A stretch of DNA of 10,876 nucleotides from JBPOIS01 sp052034295 (GCA_052034295.1 JBPOIS010000171.1:1-10876); one strand, 5' to 3'; numbered from the stretch's first letter, positions 1 through 6,963 are shown. Notes: generated by a model from the sequence alone, not told the origin. Made by a program: numbers and translations.

Positions 1-1
1 C

Positions 2-655
2 GGCATTCATCAGGATGGCGTGCTCAAGCACCGGGAAACCTATGAAATCATGCGCGCCGAGGATGTGGGCTGGAAAACCAACCGGCTGACCCTCGGCAAG
101 CTGTCTGGCCGGGCGGCATTTCGGGCGCGCCTCGATGAGCTGGGTATCGGGGTGGAAAACGACGACCAGCTCAATGCACTGTTTGCCCGCTTCAAGGATC
201 TGGCCGACCGCAAGAGCGAGATCTTTGATGAGGACCTGCACGCGCTGGTGTCCGGGCACCATGGCCCCGAGGTCCATGAGCGCTACCAGCTGTCCGAGCT
301 GGAGGTGACCAGCAAGACCGGCCAGACCCCACGGGCACATCTGGTGCTGCAGGTGGAGGGTCAGGCCCGGCCGGTCAGTGCCAGTGGTTCAGGCCCCGTG
401 GACGCCACCTTCCGCGCCATCGAGGAAGTGGCGCGTTCTGGTGCCGTGCTGGAGCTGTATCAGGTCAATGCGGTCACCCGGGGCACCGACAGTCAGGGGG
501 AAGTGGCGGTGCGCCTGAACAAGGAGGGCCGCATCGTCACCGGTCAGGGCGCGGACACCGATGTGATCATCGCCAGTGCCAAGGCCTATCTGGATGCTCT
601 GAACTGGCTGTGCACCGAGGCCAAGGCCAATCCACAGACCGGCGACACCCTCTGA
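2..655 (+). CDS. leuA: 2-isopropylmalate synthase, C-terminal part (5' end outside window)
   Basis: LeuA condenses acetyl-CoA with 2-oxoisovalerate, the first committed step of leucine synthesis, in the cytosol. The reading frame is open from base 2, so the catalytic barrel lies mostly outside the window and 217 residues are visible. The visible part opens with GIHQDGVLKHRETYEIM, which matches the end of the LeuA catalytic region and linker. It continues with GKLSGRAAF and ends with the C-terminal regulatory (leucine-sensing) domain. Within that domain GSGPVDATFRAIE and the final GADTDVIIASAKAYLDALN are typical. The stop is TGA at 653-655. A HolD-like gene starts 19 bases downstream on the same strand, so the two may be co-transcribed. 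No frameshift or internal stop is seen in the visible part. Identification is by remembered family motifs and is secure; I cannot tell whether feedback inhibition by leucine is intact. Confidence 0.95.
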   Translation, partial: GIHQDGVLKHRETYEIMRAEDVGWKTNRLTLGKLSGRAAFRARLDELGIGVENDDQLNALFARFKDLADRKSEIFDEDLHALVSGHHGPEVHERYQLSELEVTSKTGQTPRAHLVLQVEGQARPVSASGSGPVDATFRAIEEVARSGAVLELYQVNAVTRGTDSQGEVAVRLNKEGRIVTGQGADTDVIIASAKAYLDALNWLCTEAKANPQTGDTL

Positions 656-674
656 GCCGGGCCGGGTCCCCGCC

Positions 675-1388
675 GTGAACCTGCGTGCCCAGCAGTTGCT
701 GCATACCCTCGGGGTGACCCGCTGGGCCGGGCGGCAGGCGCTGCTGCAACAGCACGCCCCAGCGCCGCTGTGGGGCCGTGAGCCGCTGGCAGAACCCGCC
801 CCAGCGCCTGTTGCGCCACTGGTGCCGGCGGCCATGGTTCCGGCTGTCTCACAGCAGCCTGTGACCGAGCCGTTCCCGGTGCCTTCTGTGCGGCGGCCCC
901 AGCCTGTGCCCGCCGTCCCGGAGCCGGTGTCACCCCCTGAACCGGCCCCGGAGCCGGTTGCTGCGGCACCCAGAAAACCCGCTGAAAAAACGGAACCAAC
1001 AGCTTCTGTATCCACGCTGCGCTTTGGCCTGCAGGCCTGGGTGCTGAATGCGGGCTGGATCGTGCTGGCCGATGAGCCCACCCTGCAGGACCCGCAGGCC
1101 CAGCAGCTCTGGCGGCAGATCGGTCTGGCTTTTGGCCAGAAGACGCCGCGGCAGTTTTATTGGCCGATGGCGCTGGGTGAGCGCTGGCAGCAGGATCAGG
1201 GTGCCGCCGCCGCGCTGGAGGGGTTTTTGTTCGGTCTGGGGCCGACGCAGCGGGTTGGCCTGCTGGGACAGCTGCCGGACCAGGTCTGCGGGGACCGGCT
1301 GGAGCGATTGCCCAGCCTGAATGAACTGCTGGCAGAACCCCTGCGCAAACGCACCCTGTTGCAGCTGCTGGCCCCCGACTGGGCCTGA
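675..1388 (+). CDS. holD: HolD-like DNA polymerase III psi subunit (putative) with Pro/Ala-rich linker
   Basis: This encodes 237 residues from a GTG start at 675; no clear Shine-Dalgarno sequence precedes it. Three zones are visible. Residues 1-30 form a short helical head (LRAQQLLHTLGVTRWAGR) that resembles the N-terminal peptide of E. coli psi (LQQLGITQWSLRR), the part that contacts the clamp loader. Residues about 31-100 are a low-complexity linker rich in Pro, Ala, Glu and Val. Residues about 110-237 form a compact domain with FYWPMALGERW and a late LPSLNELLAEPLRKRTLLQL that resembles the C-terminus of psi proteins. Psi joins chi (HolC) to the DnaX clamp loader and so links it to single-strand binding protein. 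At 237 aa this is longer than E. coli psi (about 137 aa), mostly because of the linker. Family assignment is from memory of short motifs. The alternative is an uncharacterised linker protein. The gene sits between leuA and dusB, not beside rimI as in E. coli. Confidence 0.6.
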   Translation: MNLRAQQLLHTLGVTRWAGRQALLQQHAPAPLWGREPLAEPAPAPVAPLVPAAMVPAVSQQPVTEPFPVPSVRRPQPVPAVPEPVSPPEPAPEPVAAAPRKPAEKTEPTASVSTLRFGLQAWVLNAGWIVLADEPTLQDPQAQQLWRQIGLAFGQKTPRQFYWPMALGERWQQDQGAAAALEGFLFGLGPTQRVGLLGQLPDQVCGDRLERLPSLNELLAEPLRKRTLLQLLAPDWA

Positions 1389-1418
1389 CGCCCCCCTGAA
1401 CCCAGAGCCCAGAACACC

Positions 1419-2414
1419 ATGCACATCGGTCCTTACCCCCTGGCCAATCGCCTGATGGTGGCCCCCATGGCGGGCGTCACCGACCGGCCATTTCGCACCC
1501 TGTGCAAGCGGCTGGGCGCAGGCCATGCGGTCAGCGAAATGATGACCGCCGACAAGGCCCTGTATGCCCGGCAAAAAAGCCTGTTTCGCGCCAATTTTGA
1601 CGGGGAAATCGCCCCCATCTCGGCGCAGATCGCCGGGGCCGACCCGGTCAAGCTGGCTGAGGCGGCGCGGTTTCAGGTGGCCAACGGTGCCCAGATCGTG
1701 GACATCAACATGGGCTGCCCAGTCAAAAAAGTCTGTAACCGTCTGGCCGGTTCGGCCCTGCTGCAGGATGAGGCGCTGGTCCAGCGCCTGCTCGACACCG
1801 TGGTCGCTGCGGTGGACGTGCCGGTGACCCTGAAAACCCGGCTGGGCTACGCCAATGGCCAGGAAAACATCCTGCGCATTGCCCGGATTGCTGAACAGGC
1901 CGGGGTGGCCGCGCTGGCCATCCATGGCCGCACCCGTGAGCAGATGTACACTGGCTCAGCCCGCTATGAGCTGATTGCGGCGGTGAAGCAGCAGGCCCGC
2001 ATCCCGATCATTGCCAACGGCGACATCGACAGCCCCGAAAAGGCCGCCGAGGTGCTGGCCCGGACCGGTGCCGATGCGTTGATGATTGGCCGGGCGGCGC
2101 AGGGCAAGCCGTGGATCTTCCGGCAGATTGCGTATTTTTTGCAGACTGGCGAGCACCTCCCGGACCCGGATCTGGCCGAAATGACCGAGATCATCCACGG
2201 CCACCTGACTGAACTGTATGGGTTTTATGGTGAATACTCCGGCTGCCGGATTGCCCGCAAGCACATCGCCTGGTACACCAGCGGTCTGCCGGATTCCAAC
2301 GCATTCCGGCAGGCGATGTATGCCGAGGATTCCACCGCAGGACAAATGCGCGTGGTGATGGATTTTTTTCATCATCTGCAGCAGCGGCAGGACGGCGCAG
2401 GACAGGCTGTGTAA
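1419..2414 (+). CDS. dusB: tRNA-dihydrouridine synthase B
   Basis: DusB is a flavin (FMN) enzyme that reduces specific uridines in the tRNA D-loop to dihydrouridine, using NADPH. The protein is 331 aa, the usual length. It opens with a TIM-barrel flavin-binding segment (VAPMAGVTDRPFRTL, residues 14-28). The Dus signature DINMGCPVKKVCNRLAGSA spans residues 95-113, with the expected catalytic Cys100. A second cysteine, Cys106, is present where E. coli DusB has Asn. Later come AIHGRTREQMY, IPIIANGDI and DALMIGRAAQGKPWIF, which bind FMN phosphate and the tRNA substrate, then the C-terminal helical domain with GCRIARKHIAWY. Similarity to E. coli DusB as I remember it runs through the whole chain. 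The gene starts 30 bases after the HolD-like gene. No fis gene follows, unlike the dusB-fis operon of enteric bacteria. DusB rather than DusA or DusC is chosen because the DINMGCP-KKV and ANGDI contexts match DusB. Confidence 0.95.
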   Translation: MHIGPYPLANRLMVAPMAGVTDRPFRTLCKRLGAGHAVSEMMTADKALYARQKSLFRANFDGEIAPISAQIAGADPVKLAEAARFQVANGAQIVDINMGCPVKKVCNRLAGSALLQDEALVQRLLDTVVAAVDVPVTLKTRLGYANGQENILRIARIAEQAGVAALAIHGRTREQMYTGSARYELIAAVKQQARIPIIANGDIDSPEKAAEVLARTGADALMIGRAAQGKPWIFRQIAYFLQTGEHLPDPDLAEMTEIIHGHLTELYGFYGEYSGCRIARKHIAWYTSGLPDSNAFRQAMYAEDSTAGQMRVVMDFFHHLQQRQDGAGQAV

Positions 2415-2768
2415 ACAAACAGGCCGCCTTCAGACCTGAGCCGTCACGTCAATCCAGCACGTCCTGGCGCCACGGGTGACTCGCCCTGAGCCTCCTGCCA
2501 GGCCGGATGCGCTTTGAGGGTGTCTGGTCTGCTGGTGTATGAAAAAGAATCTTTTGAAATCATTGGTGTGCTGGCAGATCGCCGAGCCGCTGGAGACCAA
2601 GGGGCAGTCTGGACGGTATGGCTGGTGTAGCCCGGCCAGTACGGTCGCCTGGGGGATTGCGGACAGTCTGATGGCCTTGTGGCCCAAACTGACCCCCTGT
2701 GTGATCGAGCAGGCGTCTGGGGAGGGGCGCAGCATGTTTTGCCACACCACAGCACCGACCGGCTGAAC
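2415..2768. other. 354-base stretch with no supported gene
   Basis: This lies between the converging ends of dusB (+) and the rhomboid gene (-). Overlapping frames are open on both strands. One of 106 codons runs on the - strand (2430-2750). One of 75 codons runs on the + strand (2539-2766) and starts MKKNLLKSLVCW. Neither has a recognisable domain, a clear ribosome binding site or a credible partner, and they cover nearly the same DNA, so I do not call either. The segment 2538-2580 is locally more AT-rich than its surroundings. A 6-bp arm pair CCTGGC/GCCAGG brackets 2462-2500, but there is no T-run, so no terminator can be claimed. A structured RNA or a decayed gene is possible and cannot be judged by eye. 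Confidence 0.5.
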
Positions 2769-3569
2769 TCAGTGCAGCCCTGAAAACCCCGGTGCCGACT
2801 GGGCAAACTCCGCCAGCAACGCCGGGCGCAACCAGTGCAGCGCTGCGGCCTGATGCTCCAGTCCGCCCAGCCAGAGGACCAGCAGCCCCAAAAACGCCAG
2901 CAGCCCGGCCACCCGCAACAACAGTACTGAAGAACCGGCCTGGCGACCACTGGCCGCATACACCGCGCCCAGCACCAGCCCAGCCAGCACCCCACCCAGA
3001 TGGGCAGCATGGTCGATGCCGGACACCAGACTGCCCAGCGCCAGATTCAGCAGCACCACCACCAGCAGGGGCCGGAAGCGGAGGCGCAGCGTCTGGCTTG
3101 GCTCAGGCCAGCGGGCGTTGACCAGCAGAGCGCCCGCCAGTGCAAAAATCGCCCCCGAGGCCCCGGCGGCCACCTGAGGGTACACGGTCTCCCCGGCCAG
3201 CATCGCCAAGGCTGCGGGCAGGTTGGCCTGAACACTGGCCAGACTGGCCGCCAGTCCGCCGAGCAGGAACAGCAGCAAAAACGCCAGCCGCCCATAACAG
3301 AACTCGGCAAAGCGGCCCAGCACATACAGCGAGTACAGGTTCACCAGCAGGTGCAGCAGCCCCAGGTGCATGAACACACTGGACAGCAGCCGCCAGCGGT
3401 CGCCGGTCAGGGTCAGCGGTGCAAAATTGGCCCCCCAGGCCAGCGCCTGCGCGGCAGACGGGTCCAGCCCATCCACACCATGCAGGGTCATGGCCAGAAA
3501 ATACACCACACAGCCCGCCATCAGCAGCGCCGTGATCCAGCCCATCGGCAGGGCAGGAGCACGGCTCAT
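2769..3569 (-). CDS. Rhomboid family intramembrane serine protease
   Basis: Rhomboids cleave transmembrane segments of other proteins inside the inner membrane. The protein has 266 residues with about seven hydrophobic segments: roughly 11-30, 62-85, 93-112, 131-150, 167-183, 188-206 and 215-235. The core motifs are present: RLLSSVFMHLGLLHLLVN (residues 60-77) with the HxxxN pair His73/Asn77, GASGAIF with the nucleophile Ser138, and GIDHAAHLGGVLAG with the general base His190. The Ser/His dyad is therefore complete and an active protease is likely. A loop at 113-130 is less conserved. The start codon (ATG 3567-3569) overlaps the TGA stop of the upstream glutaredoxin-like gene as ATGA, so the two are probably translationally coupled. 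No convincing terminator follows. The substrate is unknown; the family fold is certain but the subtype is not. Confidence 0.92.
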   Translation of the reverse strand: MSRAPALPMGWITALLMAGCVVYFLAMTLHGVDGLDPSAAQALAWGANFAPLTLTGDRWRLLSSVFMHLGLLHLLVNLYSLYVLGRFAEFCYGRLAFLLLFLLGGLAASLASVQANLPAALAMLAGETVYPQVAAGASGAIFALAGALLVNARWPEPSQTLRLRFRPLLVVVLLNLALGSLVSGIDHAAHLGGVLAGLVLGAVYAASGRQAGSSVLLLRVAGLLAFLGLLVLWLGGLEHQAAALHWLRPALLAEFAQSAPGFSGLH

Positions 3570-3793
3570 GGCAGGCGCATCAGGTCAGGCAGACCAAATG
3601 GCCAGCCCAATTGCTGTGCCCCGGCCTGCAGCACTGGAATGCGCCGGGCCAGCGCCATCTGCTCGGCTTCCGGCAGGTCGGCAATGTCCACCACGGTCCA
3701 GGCCACCGGCCGGGCACACTGGACCTGCTGTAACAACTGCTCGGCCTGCTCGCACAGGTGACAGCCCAGCGTGCCATAAAGAATCCAGTCCAT
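3566..3793 (-). CDS. Small glutaredoxin/thioredoxin-fold protein with CxxC motif
   Basis: This is a 75-residue protein when started at ATG 3791-3793 (MDWILYGTLGCHLCEQAEQ). The same frame is open further upstream to a GTG at 3850, but those extra 19 residues (with a Cys and two Trp) do not fit the fold, so I prefer the inner start. The beta strand WILYG leads into GCHLC (Cys11, Cys14), the redox-active pair. A helix (EQAEQLLQQV) follows, then a second strand WTVVDIAD, and RIPVL with the cis-proline that packs beside the active site. The tail GWPFGLPDL matches a group of short glutaredoxin-like proteins (the DUF836 type) as I remember them. These are thought to act in cytosolic thiol-disulfide exchange, but their partners are mostly unknown. 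The gene is first in a two-gene unit with the rhomboid protease and overlaps it by 4 bases. I see no strong promoter in the 123-base gap shared with mtgA. Confidence 0.85.
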   Translation of the reverse strand: MDWILYGTLGCHLCEQAEQLLQQVQCARPVAWTVVDIADLPEAEQMALARRIPVLQAGAQQLGWPFGLPDLMRLP

Positions 3794-3916
3794 CCCCAGG
3801 TCCCAGGGCCAAAAAAGCCTATTGTGCCTGTCCGCTGCACATTCGGCCACTGGCAGCAGGGTCGGCAGAGTGTGTTAGCATCGTTGTTTCCAAGTGAGTG
3901 AAAACGGAAAAAAACC

Positions 3917-4597
3917 GTGTGGTGGCGAGCCCTGATGCTGTGGTCGGTGGTGGTACTGGGCAGCCTGTTCATGTTGCTGCAACTGGTTTTTTTTGCGGCC
4001 CTGCTGTGGTGGCGCGACCATCCGGTGCAGGGCAGTGCATTCATGTGGCGCTACCAGTGGTCGGGAGAAACCCCGGCGCTGCAGCATCAGTGGGTGGAGG
4101 GTGACCGGATCAGCGACACGCTGCGCCGTGCCCTGATCAGCGGTGAGGATGCACGCTTCATGCAACACCATGGCTTTGACTGGAAAGGCATCAGCGACGC
4201 CCGCCAGCGCAATCAGAACGCAGGCACCGTGGTGGCGGGGGGCTCGACCATCAGCCAGCAGCTGGCCAAAAACCTGTTTTTGTGGAATGAGCGTTCCTAT
4301 CTGCGCAAGGCCGAAGAGGCACTGATCACGGTGATGATGGAGCGGCTGTGGCGCAAGGACCGTATCCTGACCGTGTACCTGAACAGCATTGAGTTTGGCC
4401 GGGGCATCTATGGGGCCGAAGCCGCCGCCCGCCACTATTATGGCAAACCCGCCGCCCGGCTGACCGCCGATGAAGCCGCACGGCTGGCCGGGATGGTGCC
4501 CAATCCGGTGTATTATCAGGCCCACCCTCAGGACCGCAACCTGCGTCACCGCACCCGCATCATCCGCCGCAACATGCACACGGCACAGATCCCCTGA
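3917..4597 (+). CDS. mtgA: Monofunctional biosynthetic peptidoglycan transglycosylase
   Basis: MtgA polymerises lipid II into glycan strands at the periplasmic face of the inner membrane; it is a GT51 enzyme without a transpeptidase domain. The protein is 226 aa, normal for the family. One N-terminal membrane anchor covers residues about 7-32. Family motifs follow: ISGEDARFMQHHGFDW with the catalytic base Glu78 (residues 75-89), GGSTISQQLAKNLFL (108-122), the RKxxE motif with Glu134, and KDRILTVYLNSIEFGRGIYG (147-166). The chain ends soon after, consistent with a monofunctional enzyme. The GTG at 3917 lacks a good Shine-Dalgarno sequence; ATG at 3935 (MLWSVV) is an alternative that keeps the whole membrane anchor. 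The gene is divergent from the glutaredoxin-rhomboid pair and followed by an intrinsic terminator, so it is probably transcribed alone. The same mtgA-ppk order is what I recall from Acinetobacter. Confidence 0.94.
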   Translation: MWWRALMLWSVVVLGSLFMLLQLVFFAALLWWRDHPVQGSAFMWRYQWSGETPALQHQWVEGDRISDTLRRALISGEDARFMQHHGFDWKGISDARQRNQNAGTVVAGGSTISQQLAKNLFLWNERSYLRKAEEALITVMMERLWRKDRILTVYLNSIEFGRGIYGAEAAARHYYGKPAARLTADEAARLAGMVPNPVYYQAHPQDRNLRHRTRIIRRNMHTAQIP

Positions 4598-4604
4598 ACC
4601 GGCT

Positions 4605-4634
4605 ATGCTGCGGGGCCAGTCGGCAGCATTTTTT
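4605..4634 (+). terminator. Intrinsic terminator after mtgA
   Basis: Perfect 7-bp arms ATGCTGC (4605-4611) and GCAGCAT (4623-4629) enclose an 11-base loop and run into six T residues (4629-4634). The hairpin begins 8 bases after the mtgA stop. The T-run passes directly into A6, giving an AT-rich palindrome that may also help the ppk promoter region. The stem is only moderately GC-rich, so termination may be partial. Confidence 0.75.
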
Positions 4635-4650
4635 AAAAAATCATCAAAGC

Positions 4651-4677
4651 GTCATCAGCTCAGTGCACACTGATGAC
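4651..4677. repeat. Perfect 8-bp inverted repeat upstream of ppk
   Basis: GTCATCAG (4651-4658) and CTGATGAC (4670-4677) are exact reverse complements with 11 bases between them, including the palindrome GTGCAC. The right arm runs into the first of the TGACAG repeats. It may be an operator for a dimeric regulator or a 5' leader hairpin; nothing else identifies the binding factor. Confidence 0.6.
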
Positions 4678-4700
4678 AGAACCATGACAGGAGCGTGACA
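4674..4700 (-). promoter_or_regulatory. Three Pho-box-like half sites at 11-base spacing, in reverse orientation to ppk
   Basis: TGACA occurs at 4674-4678, 4685-4689 and 4696-4700, exactly 11 bases apart; the 7-mers read ATGACAG, ATGACAG and GTGACA(G). On the - strand these are CTGTCAC, CTGTCAT and CTGTCAT separated by 4 bases, which is the pattern of the PhoB box (CTGTCAT-N4-CTGTCAT). Three consecutive half sites allow two overlapping boxes. In standard promoters the CTGTCAT repeats run in the direction of transcription; here they point away from ppk. They also overlap the ppk ribosome binding site and end two bases before the start codon. Binding here could repress or road-block ppk, or drive an antisense transcript, unless the real promoter or start lies elsewhere. 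PhoB control of polyphosphate kinase is a known theme, but this assignment is by pattern only. Confidence 0.65.
4689..4693 (+). promoter_or_regulatory. Ribosome binding site of ppk
   Basis: AGGAG lies nine bases before the ATG at 4703, a good Shine-Dalgarno sequence that supports this start. It sits between the second and third TGACA repeats, so a regulator bound at DNA level and ribosome loading use the same bases. Confidence 0.7.
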
Positions 4701-4702
4701 GC

Positions 4703-6784
4703 ATGACCGAGGTAAGCGCCTCTCTTTCGCCAGCCCCCCAGACCCTGCCCAGCGATTACATCAACCGCGAATTGTCGCTGCTGCAGTTTCACCTGCGGGT
4801 ACTGGCGCAGGCCGTGGACCCGCTGCACCCGCTGCTGGAGCGCATGAATTTTCTGCTGATTTTTTCCCGCAATCTGGATGAGTTTTTTGAAATCCGCGTG
4901 GCCGGGCTGATGCAGCAGCTGCTGTTCAGCGATGATGCCACCGGTCCGGATGGCCTGCGCCCTTCCGAGGTGCTGTCGGTCATCAGTGAGCAGGTGCATG
5001 CGGCCATTGCCCGCCAGTACCAGATCCTCAACGAAGACATCCTGCCGGCATTGGCCCAGGAAAACATCCGCTTCCTGCGCCGTGAGGAGCTGAGCGAAGC
5101 CCAGTCGCGCTGGGTCAGTGACTATTTCCGTGAACAGGTGCTGCCGGTGCTGACCCCGATCAGCCTGGACCCGGCCCACCCATTCCCGCGACTGGTGAAT
5201 AAGTCACTGAATTTCATCGTCACCCTGGAGGGCAAGGATGCGTTTGGCCGCAACATGAATCTGGCGATTGTGCCCGCCCCGCGCTCGCTGCCCCGGGTGG
5301 TGCGGCTGCCGGATCACCTGACCGAGGGCCATGACCATCATGTGATGCTGTCGGCGATCATTCACGAGCACGTCAGTGAGCTGTTTCCGGGCATGACTGC
5401 AACGGGCTGCCACCAGTTCCGGGTCACCCGCAACGCCGACCTGGAGCTGGATGAAGACGTGGATGACCTGGCCAAGGCCCTGAAGGGCGAGCTGTCCTCG
5501 CGCCGCTTTGGCCGGGCGGTGCGGCTGGAAGTCACCGAAAACTGTCCGGATGCGCTGGTGGATTACCTGCTGGCACGCTTCAACCTCAACCCCAGCCAGC
5601 TGTACCGGGTCAATGGTCCGGTGAATCTGGCCCGGCTGGTGTCCAATTTCAACCGTCCGGCGCTGCGCTACAAGCCGTTTGTCCCGGCCCTGCCGGCGGC
5701 CCTGCAGAAGACCGGCTCGATTTTTGAGGCGATGAAAAAACAGGACATCCTGCTGCACCATCCGTTTGAATCGTTTGCGCCGGTGATCCAGTTGCTGCGC
5801 GAAGCCGCCCGCGACCCGGACGTGCTGGCCATCAAGCAGACCCTGTACCGCAGCGGGGCCAATTCCGAAATCGTGCAGGTGCTGGCCGAAGCGGCCCGCA
5901 ACGGCAAGGAGGTCACGGCGGTGATCGAACTGCGCGCGCGCTTTGATGAAGAATCCAACATCGAAGTGGCCAACCTGCTGCAGGAGGCGGGCGCGGTGGT
6001 GGTGTATGGCATCGTCGGCTACAAGACCCACGCCAAAATGATCCTGGTGGTGCGCCGCGAAAAGGACAAGCTGCGCCGCTATGTGCACCTCGGCACCGGC
6101 AACTACCACGCCGGCAATGCGCGGCTGTACACGGATTATGGCCTGTTGTCGGCGGACACCGGGCTGGGCGAGGACGTGCACAAGATCTTTCAGGAGCTGA
6201 CCGGCATGGGCAAGGCCGCCAAGCTGAAAAAACTGCTGCACGCGCCGTTTACCCTGCATGACGGGCTGATGCAGATGATCGATGACGAGATCAGCCATGC
6301 CAAAGCCGGACGTGCCGCGCACATCATCGTCAAGGTCAATGCCCTGACCGAGCGCCAGTTGATTGAAGCGCTGTACCGGGCCTCACAGGCTGGGGTGCAG
6401 GTGGATTTGATCATCCGCTCCATCTGCTGTCTGCGGCCGGGGGTGCCGGGCCTGTCAGAAAACATCCGCGTGCGCTCGATCGTCGGGCGTTTTCTGGAAC
6501 ACACCCGCGTGTATTACTTTGCCAATGATGGTGAGCCACGCCTGTATGGGGCCAGTGCCGACTGGATGGACCGCAACCTGTTCAGCCGGGTGGAGGCGTG
6601 TTTCCCGTTTGAAGCCGGGGGCCTGCGCAAGCGCATCCTCCAGCAGGGACTGTTCAACTACCTGAAGGACAACCAGCAGGCCTGGGCGCTGGGCGCGGAC
6701 GGCCAGTGGCAGCGGCTGGCCCCGGCAGAGGGTGAAGCGCCGTACATGGCCCAGCAGGAACTGCTGGACAAGCTTTCCCGCTGA
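4703..6784 (+). CDS. ppk: Polyphosphate kinase 1
   Basis: PPK1 reversibly transfers the ATP gamma-phosphate to growing inorganic polyphosphate. It works as an oligomer, often at the inner membrane, and supports stress and starvation responses. The protein has 693 residues, the normal length. The N-terminal domain starts YINRELSLLQFHLRVL (19-34) and contains the ATP-contact segment FSRNLDEFFEIRVAG (54-68). The head domain covers about 120-315. Two phospholipase-D-like catalytic domains follow. KTHAK carries His443, equivalent to the autophosphorylated His of E. coli PPK. HLGTGNYHAGNARLYTDYG (462-480) carries His462, nineteen residues later as in E. coli. RFLEHTRVYYF carries the second-domain His600, and SADWMDRN (618-625) follows. 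All key residues are intact. The gene stands alone: mtgA ends upstream with a terminator and the next gene is on the opposite strand. The Pho-box-like repeats at the start codon suggest phosphate control. Confidence 0.97.
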   Translation: MTEVSASLSPAPQTLPSDYINRELSLLQFHLRVLAQAVDPLHPLLERMNFLLIFSRNLDEFFEIRVAGLMQQLLFSDDATGPDGLRPSEVLSVISEQVHAAIARQYQILNEDILPALAQENIRFLRREELSEAQSRWVSDYFREQVLPVLTPISLDPAHPFPRLVNKSLNFIVTLEGKDAFGRNMNLAIVPAPRSLPRVVRLPDHLTEGHDHHVMLSAIIHEHVSELFPGMTATGCHQFRVTRNADLELDEDVDDLAKALKGELSSRRFGRAVRLEVTENCPDALVDYLLARFNLNPSQLYRVNGPVNLARLVSNFNRPALRYKPFVPALPAALQKTGSIFEAMKKQDILLHHPFESFAPVIQLLREAARDPDVLAIKQTLYRSGANSEIVQVLAEAARNGKEVTAVIELRARFDEESNIEVANLLQEAGAVVVYGIVGYKTHAKMILVVRREKDKLRRYVHLGTGNYHAGNARLYTDYGLLSADTGLGEDVHKIFQELTGMGKAAKLKKLLHAPFTLHDGLMQMIDDEISHAKAGRAAHIIVKVNALTERQLIEALYRASQAGVQVDLIIRSICCLRPGVPGLSENIRVRSIVGRFLEHTRVYYFANDGEPRLYGASADWMDRNLFSRVEACFPFEAGGLRKRILQQGLFNYLKDNQQAWALGADGQWQRLAPAEGEAPYMAQQELLDKLSR

Positions 6785-6818
6785 GCGTACCCCCGTTTGG
6801 GTGTCAGGCACGCTTTTT
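6785..6818 (+). terminator. Possible weak terminator directly after ppk
   Basis: GCGT (6785-6788) pairs with ACGC (6810-6813), and ACCC (6789-6792) pairs with GGGT (6799-6802). Seven unpaired bases bulge on the right side, and five T residues follow (6814-6818). The fold is imperfect; the stronger hairpin at 6964-6994 is the more credible end of the ppk transcript. Confidence 0.35.
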
Positions 6819-6892
6819 CAGGCCGCAGTATACCAGGGGGCTGAACCGCTCGCCCTGAGCCGGGGCAGGCGTTGAGGGGGCACTTGGCCCGT

Positions 6893-6923
6893 GGTTTTTC
6901 AGGAAAAACCGTTTCAAAAACGG
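6893..6923. repeat. Two overlapping short palindromes
   Basis: GGTTTTTC and GAAAAACC (6893-6900, 6903-6910) are perfect 8-bp arms with two bases between them. CCGTTT and AAACGG (6909-6914, 6918-6923) are perfect 6-bp arms with three bases between them, and the two structures share CC. They lie in the non-coding gap between ppk and the Tim44-like gene. The role is unknown; a protein-binding site or RNA 3'-end structure is possible. Confidence 0.5.
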
Positions 6924-6963
6924 ACTGCTGCCTGGAGGCCAGCCCTCGGCGCTGTTTTGGATC

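Noticed and set aside
930..1925. - strand frame of 331 codons across the HolD-like and dusB genes
   Set aside because: It spans two recognised + strand genes and their gap, with no domain; it is a shadow frame.
2428..2444. TTCAGACCTGAGCCG resembling a Neisseria DNA uptake sequence
   Set aside because: Only seven bases match the uptake core in a row; not enough for a claim.
3000..3761. + strand frame of 253 codons over the rhomboid and glutaredoxin-like genes
   Set aside because: Gln/Arg/His-rich low-complexity translation antisense to genes with complete catalytic motifs.
5204..6322. Long - strand frame of 372 codons inside ppk
   Set aside because: It is fully antisense to conserved ppk sequence with all PPK1 motifs intact; long antisense frames are expected in GC-rich genes.
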